DNA from: Bacteriovoracaceae bacterium
Lineage (GTDB): Bacteria > Bdellovibrionota > UBA1018
NCBI GenBank assembly: GCA_947446835.1
Contig: CANFHS010000054.1
Span: 1-12,086, forward strand
Length of the DNA: 12,086 bases
Direction: 5' to 3'
Shown here: piece by piece, positions 6,014 to 12,086 of the stretch
Numbering within the stretch: the first letter of the stretch is position 1
How the letters are laid out: each line of letters opens with the position of its first letter
Translations under genes and position numbers: made by a program
Notes under the pieces: model-generated
The model's input: only the letters and a program-made list of their open reading frames with translations
Told to the model about the DNA's origin: nothing
Databases searched by the model: none

Positions 6014-7582
6014 ATGTCTTCCGCAAAATCGGGTGAACGCGATGTACTGAAGCTCGGCACTCGCCGGTCGCTGCTGGCCTGGGCGCAGTCGGGTCAGGTG
6101 GCCCGCGAGATCGAGCGCCTCAATCCCGGCCTTCGGGTCGAGCTCGTCGGGATCGACACGATGGGCGACAAGATCCAGGACATTCCCCTGCAGAAGGTCG
6201 AGGGCAAGGAGTTCTTCGTTGCCGAGATCGACCAGGCCCTGCGCGCGGGCGCGGTTGACCTGACCGTCCATTCGCTGAAAGACCTGAGCCTGGACCGTCC
6301 CGACGCGTTCGTGCTGGCAGCCATGCCCCGGCGCAAGAATCCGCGCGATGTGGCGATTTTCGGTCCGGGTATCCTGGACAAACTTCGCTCCGGCGCTCCA
6401 GTCCGTGTGGGAAGTTCCTCGCCCCGCCGGATCGAGAATCTGCCGGCCTTCCTTTCGGAAGCGCTTCCGCACCTGGGTCCAGGGGGCGCGAAGCCCCAGG
6501 TGGAGTTCGTCGAGATCCGGGGCAATGTGAACACGCGCCTGGGGCGACTCCATGAAGCCGACGATTCGGCGCGGTTCCTGGACGGAGTGATCCTGGCGTT
6601 CGCGGGCCTGATCCGGCTCTGGGCCGATCCGCAGGCCCGCGCGGAGGCGGAGCCGCTGTTCCGGGAGGTGCGCTGGATGGTGCTGCCGCTCCGGGAATGC
6701 CCGGCGGCGGCGGGGCAAGGGGCCTTGGCCATCGAGTGCCGCGCCGACGACGCCCGGGTGCGCGAGGCCATCGCCCGCCTGGATGATGCCCAGACCCGCC
6801 GAGCGGTGGCGCGCGAGCGCGGCCTGCTGGCCGAGTGGGGTGGAGGTTGCCACCAGAAGTTCGGCGCCACCTGCGTGTCAAGCGACGAGGCGGGTGACCT
6901 GTTTTATGTGCGCGGCCGGAAGCCCGACGGCCAGTTCGTGGACGAGCTGCGCTGGCAGGCGCCCGCGCGCCCTGCTTCCGCGCTCAAACCGTGGGACGGC
7001 TCGCGCTTCAAGCTGGGCGCCGCGGCTGGCCCTTCGGAAGCCGCGCAGCTGGACCTTTCGGGCCATGCCGCGTTCGTGGCCCATTCCCGGGCCCTGCCTC
7101 CCGCGCTGGTCCGTCAGGCCCAGGGCGCTCGCCTGTGGTGCTCGGGCACGCCCAGCTGGTTCAAGCTGGCGCAGCAGGGCCTTTGGGTCGAAGGCTGTGC
7201 CGAGGGTCTGGGCTTCGAGTCCATCGAAGCCCAGCTGGGCGAGGCCGTGCTGGGACTCCCGCCGCTGCGGGAGTGGTTGGTCCTGACCCACGAGGCCGCA
7301 GTCCCGGGTTGGCAAGGCAAGGTGGCTCGCGCTGTCGGAACCTATCGGCTGCAGGAATCGCCTGAAGGAGTGCCCGACGACGTGAAACGCGAGCTGGCGC
7401 AGGCGCGGCAGATCTGGTGGGCCAGCGGTTCGCAGTTCGACGCCCTGGGTTCCCAGGCCCAGGCTTCGGCCGAGCATGCGTGCGGACCCGGCAAGACCGC
7501 GCAGCACCTTCGCAAGAAGGGCATCAACCCCCGGGTTTTCCCGGGCGTGGAGGAATGGAAAACATGGCTCTCGATCAACTGA
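6014..7582 (+). CDS. hemC: Porphobilinogen deaminase fused to uroporphyrinogen-III synthase-like domain
   Basis: This 522-residue protein joins two successive steps. Residues 11-320 are porphobilinogen deaminase (HemC), which builds hydroxymethylbilane from four porphobilinogens. They carry LGTRRSLLA, VDLTVHSLKD with catalytic Asp90, VGSSSPRR, EIRGNVNTRL, PAAAGQGALAIECR and GGGCHQKFGA, whose Cys279 would hold the dipyrromethane cofactor. Residues about 350-522 look like a uroporphyrinogen-III synthase (HemD). They have two half-domains with RLWCSGTPSWFKLAQQG and IWWASGSQFDAL, then CGPGKTAQHLRKKGINPRVFP, equivalent to the IGxxTAxxLxxxG segment of HemD. HemD is poorly conserved, so that half is a fold-pattern call. 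HemC-HemD fusions are known in some bacteria, for example Leptospira. No separate hemD is seen here. The start lies 9 bases after hemA, with a ribosome site overlapping its stop codon. Confidence 0.93.
   Translation: MSSAKSGERDVLKLGTRRSLLAWAQSGQVAREIERLNPGLRVELVGIDTMGDKIQDIPLQKVEGKEFFVAEIDQALRAGAVDLTVHSLKDLSLDRPDAFVLAAMPRRKNPRDVAIFGPGILDKLRSGAPVRVGSSSPRRIENLPAFLSEALPHLGPGGAKPQVEFVEIRGNVNTRLGRLHEADDSARFLDGVILAFAGLIRLWADPQARAEAEPLFREVRWMVLPLRECPAAAGQGALAIECRADDARVREAIARLDDAQTRRAVARERGLLAEWGGGCHQKFGATCVSSDEAGDLFYVRGRKPDGQFVDELRWQAPARPASALKPWDGSRFKLGAAAGPSEAAQLDLSGHAAFVAHSRALPPALVRQAQGARLWCSGTPSWFKLAQQGLWVEGCAEGLGFESIEAQLGEAVLGLPPLREWLVLTHEAAVPGWQGKVARAVGTYRLQESPEGVPDDVKRELAQARQIWWASGSQFDALGSQAQASAEHACGPGKTAQHLRKKGINPRVFPGVEEWKTWLSIN
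7549..7554 (+). promoter_or_regulatory. Ribosome binding site that fixes the hemB start
   Basis: GGAGGA, lying inside the end of hemC, is 9 bases before the ATG at 7564. The in-frame ATG at 7555 immediately abuts it and could not use it, so 7564 is the better start. Confidence 0.65.
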
Positions 7583-8574
7583 GCTGGCAAGGTCGCTCGT
7601 TCCGCAGGATGAGGCAGAGCCCCTGGGCTCGTGAGCTTTCACGCACCACGCGCCTTTCGGTGGAGCAGTTCATCCAGCCCTTGTTTGCCGTCGAAGGCAT
7701 CGCGGGGCGCGAGGCCATTCCGGGCCTCACAGGCACCTACCGGGACACGCCCGACAGCCTGCTCCGGCAGATCGAGCAGGACCTGGAAGCCGGGGTCCGC
7801 AAGTTCCTGCTGTTCGGGGTTCCGGGTTCCAAGAAGGCCCACGGTTTTGATTTTTCGTTCACCGCCGCCCAGATCTCGGCCATCAAGAAACGCTTTGGTC
7901 AGGACCTGTTCCTGGCGGTCGATGTCTGCCTTTGCTCTTCAACCGATCACGGCCAATGCGGCATCCTGAATCCCGAAGGCGACCATGTGCAGAACGCGGC
8001 CACCGTGAAGGAGCTGGCCCGGGCGGCCCTCGAATACGCGCGTGCCGGGGCCGACTGCGTGGCGCCGTCGGACATGATGGACGGTCGGGTCAGGGCAATC
8101 CGCGACGCGGTGGACGGCGCGGGCCTGGAGCGCACGCTCCTGATGAGCTACTCGGCCAAGTTCCATTCGCGTTTCTACGGGCCATTCCGTGTTGCCGCCG
8201 ATTCGGCCCCCAAGGGCCAGGGTTCGCAGCTCAAGGACCGCGCGACCTACCAGATCGATCCGGGCCGTCCCAAGGACGCGCTGCTCTCCTCGCTCCGGGA
8301 CGCCGAAGAGGGCGCCGACATCCTGATGGTCAAGCCCGGCATGCCTTACCTGGATGTCCTCCAGGACCTGTCGCGCGAGATCCCGCTGCCCTGGGCGGTC
8401 TACGAGGTGAGCGGTGAATTCGCGGGCGTCGAGCTCATGGCCGAAAAGGGCCTGGTCAACCGCGAGGCTGCCCACGTGGAGGCCTGGACCGCGCTGGCAC
8501 GCGCCGGCGCATCGATGATCATCTCTTATGGCTCGCGCTTCGCGCGGGATTGGCTGGAAAGGGTTTCGTCATGA
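7564..8574 (+). CDS. hemB: Delta-aminolevulinic acid dehydratase (porphobilinogen synthase)
   Basis: This enzyme condenses two 5-aminolevulinate molecules into porphobilinogen in the cytoplasm. At 336 residues it has the standard family length. Both Schiff-base lysines are present: Lys199 in LLMSYSAKFHSRFYGPFR and Lys257 in ADILMVKPGMPYLDV. The metal loop DVCLCSSTDHGQCGIL has Cys122, Cys124 and Cys132, marking it as the zinc-dependent type rather than the Asp-rich magnesium type. Other family signatures are RRMRQSPWARELSRTTRLS at the start, PSDMMDGRV and YEVSGEFAG. It overlaps the end of hemC by 19 bases and the start of hemL by ATGA, so translation is probably coupled on both sides. Dependence on zinc may matter in metal-poor conditions. 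Confidence 0.98.
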   Translation: MALDQLSWQGRSFRRMRQSPWARELSRTTRLSVEQFIQPLFAVEGIAGREAIPGLTGTYRDTPDSLLRQIEQDLEAGVRKFLLFGVPGSKKAHGFDFSFTAAQISAIKKRFGQDLFLAVDVCLCSSTDHGQCGILNPEGDHVQNAATVKELARAALEYARAGADCVAPSDMMDGRVRAIRDAVDGAGLERTLLMSYSAKFHSRFYGPFRVAADSAPKGQGSQLKDRATYQIDPGRPKDALLSSLRDAEEGADILMVKPGMPYLDVLQDLSREIPLPWAVYEVSGEFAGVELMAEKGLVNREAAHVEAWTALARAGASMIISYGSRFARDWLERVSS

Positions 8575-9884
8575 GTGTTCCTGGAAATCAGCAGACCACG
8601 AAGTCGGCCGCGTTCTTCGAGCGCGCCAAGAAGGTGGCACCGGGCGGAGTGCACTCGCCGGTGCGCGGCTTCCGCGGAGTGGGCGGCACGCCGCGGTTCA
8701 TCGAGCGCGCCGAAGGGGCCGAGCTGATCGACGTCGACGGCAACCGCTACATCGACTTCTGCATGTCCTGGGGACCGCTCATCTTCGGGCACCAGGATGC
8801 CGACGTGGCCGAGGCGGTCCGGAGCGCCATGACCCGTGGCTGGACCTATGGTGCGGCCGAGCCCTATTCGCTGGAGCTGGCGGAGCTCATCACTTCACGC
8901 ATTCCCTGGGTCGAGAAGGTGCGCTTCGTGAACTCGGGCACCGAGGCCGTGATGTCGGCGCTTCGCGTGGCCCGCGCCGCCACCGGACGCCACAAGGTCA
9001 TCAAGTTCGACGGCTGCTACCACGGGCACCTGGACTCGCTCCTGGTGCGCGCGGGTTCGGGCCTGGCCGAGATGGCTTCGCCCGACAGCGCCGGGGTTCC
9101 GCCCCACGTGGCCGCCGACACGATCGTGGTGCCGCTGAATGACCTGGACGCCTTCCGCGCGGCCATGGACCAGCACGGCCACGAGGTGTGTGTCGTGGCC
9201 ATCGAGCCCGTGCCCGCCAACAACGGGCTGCTGCTGCAGACGGGCGAATTCCTTTGCGAGGTGGCTTCGATCACCCGCAAGCATGGGGCGCTGCTGCTTT
9301 TCGACGAGGTCATCTCGGGCTTCCGCGTGGCGTTTGGCGGCATGGCCGAATTGACCCGGATCCGTCCGGATCTGGTCTGCTACGGCAAGATCATCGGCGG
9401 CGGTTTTCCGGTGGGCGCCTACGGTGGTCGCGCCGACCTGATGGACTTGGTGGCTCCGGCCGGGCCGGTCTACCAGGCGGGCACGCTGTCGGGTAACCCC
9501 GTGGCCATGTGCGCTGGCATCGCGACCCTGAAGAAGCTGCTGCGGCTGGATCCCTATGCGGGCCTCGAGGCCCGGGCTTCGCAGCTGGCCGATCGCATCG
9601 AGAAGGCCGCGGCCCGTTCGGCGCCCTTCCCGGTCCGGGTGCAGCGCTTCTCCTCGCTGATGTGGACGGTGATGGGTGAGGCCCGCTCCAGGGACGGCAT
9701 CGCACGCTCACTGACCGAGATCCCGCCGGAACAGAAGGAGCGCTTTGCCAAGCTCTTCCACGGCTTGCTGGCAAACGGGGTCTACCTGGCCCCGAGCGGT
9801 TTCGAGGTCTCGTTCCTTTCGACCGTGCACACGGACGAGCAGCTGGACCGCGTGGTCGAGGCCGTCGGGGAGGCCCGGTTTTGA
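8571..9884 (+). CDS. hemL: Glutamate-1-semialdehyde 2,1-aminomutase
   Basis: This PLP enzyme converts glutamate-1-semialdehyde from HemA to 5-aminolevulinate. The 437-residue length is typical. The PLP lysine is Lys273 in CYGKIIGGGFPVGAYGG. Other signatures are PGGVHSPVRGF near the N-terminus, the cofactor-phosphate segment FVNSGTEAVMSALR (119-132), KFDGCYHGHLDSLLV, and LLLFDEVISGFRVAFGG with Asp245 that pairs with the PLP pyridine nitrogen. YQAGTLSGNPVAM then follows the lysine. Together with HemA it shows the C5 pathway. The start ATG at 8571 shares ATGA with the hemB stop; a longer frame from 8550 would sit inside hemB and lacks support. The histidine kinase gene follows within 14 bases. 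Confidence 0.98.
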   Translation: MSVPGNQQTTKSAAFFERAKKVAPGGVHSPVRGFRGVGGTPRFIERAEGAELIDVDGNRYIDFCMSWGPLIFGHQDADVAEAVRSAMTRGWTYGAAEPYSLELAELITSRIPWVEKVRFVNSGTEAVMSALRVARAATGRHKVIKFDGCYHGHLDSLLVRAGSGLAEMASPDSAGVPPHVAADTIVVPLNDLDAFRAAMDQHGHEVCVVAIEPVPANNGLLLQTGEFLCEVASITRKHGALLLFDEVISGFRVAFGGMAELTRIRPDLVCYGKIIGGGFPVGAYGGRADLMDLVAPAGPVYQAGTLSGNPVAMCAGIATLKKLLRLDPYAGLEARASQLADRIEKAAARSAPFPVRVQRFSSLMWTVMGEARSRDGIARSLTEIPPEQKERFAKLFHGLLANGVYLAPSGFEVSFLSTVHTDEQLDRVVEAVGEARF

Positions 9885-9898
9885 AGGGCGAAGGGAAC

Positions 9899-10849
9899 AT
9901 GACCCGCAAGCCTTCGCGCAGGATTCGCCGCCTGATGGTGTTCCACGCGCTTTGGCTGGCTTCGCTTTTTGCCCTGGTGGGCTGGTGGGCCTGGCTCGGT
10001 CTGCGGCAGGCCGACCGCATCCATGACCTGGAGATGAAGCTCGGCCTTTCGGGCGACGCCGTCCAGAGCCACTTCGCCCGCACGCAGCGCATGCTGATCT
10101 GGGAAGGGGGTTCCTTCCTGGCGCTCCTGCTCCTGGCCGGGGGCGTGCTCATGTTCCTGTACTGGCGCGACCTGAAGCGCCAGCGCAGCCTTCAGGCCTT
10201 TTTTGCTTCCGTCACCCACGAGCTTCGCACCCCCCTGACCAGCATCCGGCTGCAGGCCGAGTCGCTGTCGGACCTGATGGAACCCAGGCCCCACGAGGAT
10301 GAGCGCAATCTGGTGCGTCGTCTGCTGGAGGATGTGCAGCGCCTGGAGGGCCAGGTGGAGCGCACGCTCGAACTGGCGCGTGTCGAGGGCGGCGGGAAAG
10401 TGCATCTCCAGCCGGTGCGCCTGGGCGCTTGGCTGGACCGCTGGGTGGAGTCCTGGCGCGAGACCCATGGCAGTCGCATCCAGATCCGTTCGCAACTGGA
10501 GCAGGATTGCCTGCTCCAGGCCGATCCCGCGGCCATCCAGGTCATCTTCCGCAACCTGCTGGAGAACTCGCTCAGGCATTCCCGCCGCGAGTCGGTGCAC
10601 GTCGAGCTCGTCTCCCGGGTCAATGGCGACGGAACCGTCTCGGTGACCTGCCGGGATGACGGTACCGGATTTGCGGGCGACGCGCGCACCCTGGGCGAGC
10701 CGTTCGAGAAAGGTGCCCAGTCGCAGGGAGCCGGCGTCGGCCTCTACCTGGTCCGCATCCTGATGGAGCGCATGGGTGGCAAGGCCCACTTCGGTCAGGG
10801 TCCTGGGTTTCCGGTCGAGCTGCGGTTCCGGGGGAGTCATGGCAGCTGA
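9899..10849 (+). CDS. Membrane sensor histidine kinase
   Basis: This 316-residue kinase has two membrane helices (about residues 13-35 and 66-88) that flank a short periplasmic loop of about 30 residues, too small for a classical sensor domain. No clear HAMP domain follows; the DLKRQRSLQAFF segment leads straight into the dimerisation helix with His107 in FASVTHELRTPLTS. The ATPase part has the N-box FRNLLENSLRHS (Asn223), G1 CRDDGTGF (253-258), FEKGAQSQ and G2 GAGVGLYLVR. It would phosphorylate the regulator encoded directly downstream, with which it overlaps by 11 bases. The signal is unknown; its position between hemL and hemE suggests heme, tetrapyrrole or redox status, which is inference. 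A TTG at 9881, overlapping the hemL stop, could add six residues, but the ATG at 9899 after GAAGGG/AAGGG is more natural. Confidence 0.93.
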   Translation: MTRKPSRRIRRLMVFHALWLASLFALVGWWAWLGLRQADRIHDLEMKLGLSGDAVQSHFARTQRMLIWEGGSFLALLLLAGGVLMFLYWRDLKRQRSLQAFFASVTHELRTPLTSIRLQAESLSDLMEPRPHEDERNLVRRLLEDVQRLEGQVERTLELARVEGGGKVHLQPVRLGAWLDRWVESWRETHGSRIQIRSQLEQDCLLQADPAAIQVIFRNLLENSLRHSRRESVHVELVSRVNGDGTVSVTCRDDGTGFAGDARTLGEPFEKGAQSQGAGVGLYLVRILMERMGGKAHFGQGPGFPVELRFRGSHGS

Positions 10850-11579
10850 ACGTCCATCCCGCATCCTGGTGGTCGAGGACGAGCGAAACGTGGGTTCCAC
10901 GCTCGTGGAACGCCTGCAGCGTGAGGGTTACGAGGTCGTGTGGGCGCAGTCCCAGGAAGACGCCCTGCTGCAGATCGGCGGGCGCAAGTTCGACCTGGCA
11001 CTTTTGGACGTGGGCCTGCCGGATGGCAACGGGTTCCAGGTGGCCCAGAAGCTGCGGGAGCAGAGCCGGTCGACCGCCATGATCTTCCTGACCGCCTTCG
11101 GAAACCCCGAGGACCGCATCCGGGGGCTGGAGCTGGGCGCCGAGGATTATGTGGTCAAGCCGTTCCATATCAAGGAGCTGCTGCTGCGGGTCCAGAACGG
11201 GCTGAAGCGCGCGCGCTACCTGTCGGGGACTCCCGAGGCGGCCGAGCTGGTGGTCGGAAAGGCCTGCTTCCGGTTTTCCCGTTTCGAGGTCGAGGTCGAA
11301 GGAGCGGTCCAGTCGCTGACCCACAAGGAGTGCGCGCTGATGAAGTTCCTGGCCGATCGCCGGGGCAAGGTGGTCAGCCGCGACGAGATCCTCAACGAGG
11401 TCTGGAGCGAGGACGAATTCCCGAGCTCCCGGACGGTCGACAACTTCATCATGCGGTTGCGGCGCCTGGTCGAGGTGGACCCGGAGACGCCCCAGCTGAT
11501 CCGCAGTGTGCGGGGAATCGGTTATCAGCTGGTGCTCGAAGGCAATGAGCCTGCCGGCAGGAAGGAAGGCGGAACGTGA
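10839..11579 (+). CDS. OmpR/PhoB-family response regulator
   Basis: This 246-residue DNA-binding regulator is the likely partner of the preceding kinase. Residues 7-120 form a receiver domain with acidic pocket Glu13-Asp14 (VVEDE), phospho-acceptor Asp57 (LALLDVGLPDGNGF), Thr85 (FLTAFG) and Lys107 (YVVKPFH). Residues about 145-235 form a winged-helix effector domain with LTHKECALMKFLADRRGKVV, a recognition-helix stretch SSRTVDNFIMRLRRLVE and the C-terminal hairpin IRSVRGIGYQLV. The ATG at 10839 has GGGGGAG just upstream and overlaps the kinase gene; a longer frame from 10776 is inside that gene. The stop overlaps the hemE start as GTGA. It may control this operon or other heme or respiration genes, which the sequence does not show. 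Confidence 0.95.
   Translation: MAAERPSRILVVEDERNVGSTLVERLQREGYEVVWAQSQEDALLQIGGRKFDLALLDVGLPDGNGFQVAQKLREQSRSTAMIFLTAFGNPEDRIRGLELGAEDYVVKPFHIKELLLRVQNGLKRARYLSGTPEAAELVVGKACFRFSRFEVEVEGAVQSLTHKECALMKFLADRRGKVVSRDEILNEVWSEDEFPSSRTVDNFIMRLRRLVEVDPETPQLIRSVRGIGYQLVLEGNEPAGRKEGGT
11564..11569 (+). promoter_or_regulatory. Ribosome binding site of hemE
   Basis: GGAAGG inside the end of the regulator gene lies 6 bases before a GTG at 11576. It supports GTG as the hemE start; the next in-frame ATG (11606) would remove the first ten residues, including part of the conserved N-terminal helix. Confidence 0.6.
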
Positions 11580-12086
11580 GGAACCTGTTCCAGAAGACAC
11601 TGAAGATGCAGAACGAGGGTCGCCCGCCGGTGTGGTTCATGCGCCAGGCCGGGCGCTACCATTCGCACTACCAGGCCATGAAGCGTCGCTACACTTTCAT
11701 GGAGCTTTGCAAGGTTCCCGAGGCAGCTTGCGAAACCACGATGGGACCGATCCAGGATTTCGATTTCGATGCGGCCATCCTGTTTTCCGATCTCCTTTTT
11801 CCGCTCGAGGCCATGGGCATGGGCCTTCGCTATGCGCCGGGTCCGAAGCTTGATTTCCATGTCCGGACGGTCGCGGATCTGGCCCGGCTGGACGGCGGAG
11901 GCGTGGGGCTCCTGCCCAAGCTGGCCTTCCAGGCAGATGCCATGAGCCGCATCCGCAGGACCCTGCCCGCCGACAAGGGGCTGCTGGGTTTTGTGGGCGG
12001 GCCTCTCACCCTCTTTTATTACGCGGCCGCAGGAAGCCATCAGGGCCCGCTCGAAGGGGCCCGCGAGGGCCTGGATGACGGGCGCT
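11576..12086 (+). CDS. hemE: Uroporphyrinogen decarboxylase (5' part, cut by window edge)
   Basis: This enzyme removes four acetate carboxyls from uroporphyrinogen III to give coproporphyrinogen III. The first 170 residues are present, about half of a usual 340-350-residue protein; the frame is open to the last base. The signature PPVWFMRQAGRY (Arg23, Arg27) contacts substrate carboxylates, and FDFDAAILFSDLLFPLEAMG contains the catalytic Asp72. LGFVGGPLTLFYYAAAG matches the GFxGxPxTLxxY segment of the family. The start is GTG at 11576, sharing GTGA with the response regulator stop and preceded by GGAAGG. Being coupled to the regulator gene makes it part of the same transcript as hemA-hemL. 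Confidence 0.96.
   Translation, partial: MRNLFQKTLKMQNEGRPPVWFMRQAGRYHSHYQAMKRRYTFMELCKVPEAACETTMGPIQDFDFDAAILFSDLLFPLEAMGMGLRYAPGPKLDFHVRTVADLARLDGGGVGLLPKLAFQADAMSRIRRTLPADKGLLGFVGGPLTLFYYAAAGSHQGPLEGAREGLDDGR

Noticed and set aside
5318..6853. 511-codon open frame on the minus strand
   Set aside because: It is antisense to hemA and hemC, whose motifs are clear; long antisense frames are common in GC-rich coding DNA.
7555..7563. Earlier in-frame ATG for hemB
   Set aside because: The ribosome binding site at 7549-7554 directly abuts it, whereas it is well spaced for the ATG at 7564.
9782..10900. 372-codon open frame on the minus strand
   Set aside because: It lies opposite the end of hemL and the histidine kinase, both supported by catalytic motifs.

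Overview
The window is a GC-rich bacterial chromosomal segment with tightly packed genes, strong G/C preference at third codon positions and Sec-type signal peptides, which suggests a Gram-negative host. Heme is made by the C5 route (glutamyl-tRNA reductase plus glutamate-1-semialdehyde aminomutase), so an alphaproteobacterial ALA-synthase lineage is unlikely. The fused HemC-HemD, the divergent short HemA and the RNase HI with an extra hybrid-binding domain would fit a deep lineage such as Bdellovibrionota or a relative. That placement is inference and is not proven by the sequence. I see no phage, transposon, CRISPR, rRNA or tRNA.

Left part (1-3260): a possible 3' end of a gene at the left edge is followed by a strong bidirectional hairpin terminator (131-162). 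Next come a small exported four-cysteine protein (minus strand) with its own promoter, then a ureohydrolase of the agmatinase/arginase family (minus). A cysteine-cluster (YkgJ/UPF0153-type) protein diverges from the ureohydrolase. After it come an unknown 85-residue protein and, convergent with it, an RNase HI that carries a hybrid-binding-like domain at its C-terminus.

Middle (3359-4905): a two-gene unit overlapping by ATGA. The first gene encodes an exported protein with a caspase-like (clan CD) His/Cys signature. The second encodes a Mut7-C-type protein with an intact zinc-ribbon but an altered PIN-like active site.

Right part (4991-12086, running off the edge): a heme biosynthesis operon in the order hemA, hemC-hemD fusion, hemB, hemL, sensor histidine kinase, OmpR-type response regulator, hemE. 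From hemC onward the genes overlap or nearly touch. The products take glutamyl-tRNA to glutamate-1-semialdehyde (HemA), 5-aminolevulinate (HemL), porphobilinogen (HemB), hydroxymethylbilane and uroporphyrinogen III (HemCD), then coproporphyrinogen III (HemE). The most notable point is a complete two-component system embedded between hemL and hemE and translationally linked to them, which suggests a signalling role tied to tetrapyrrole or heme status.
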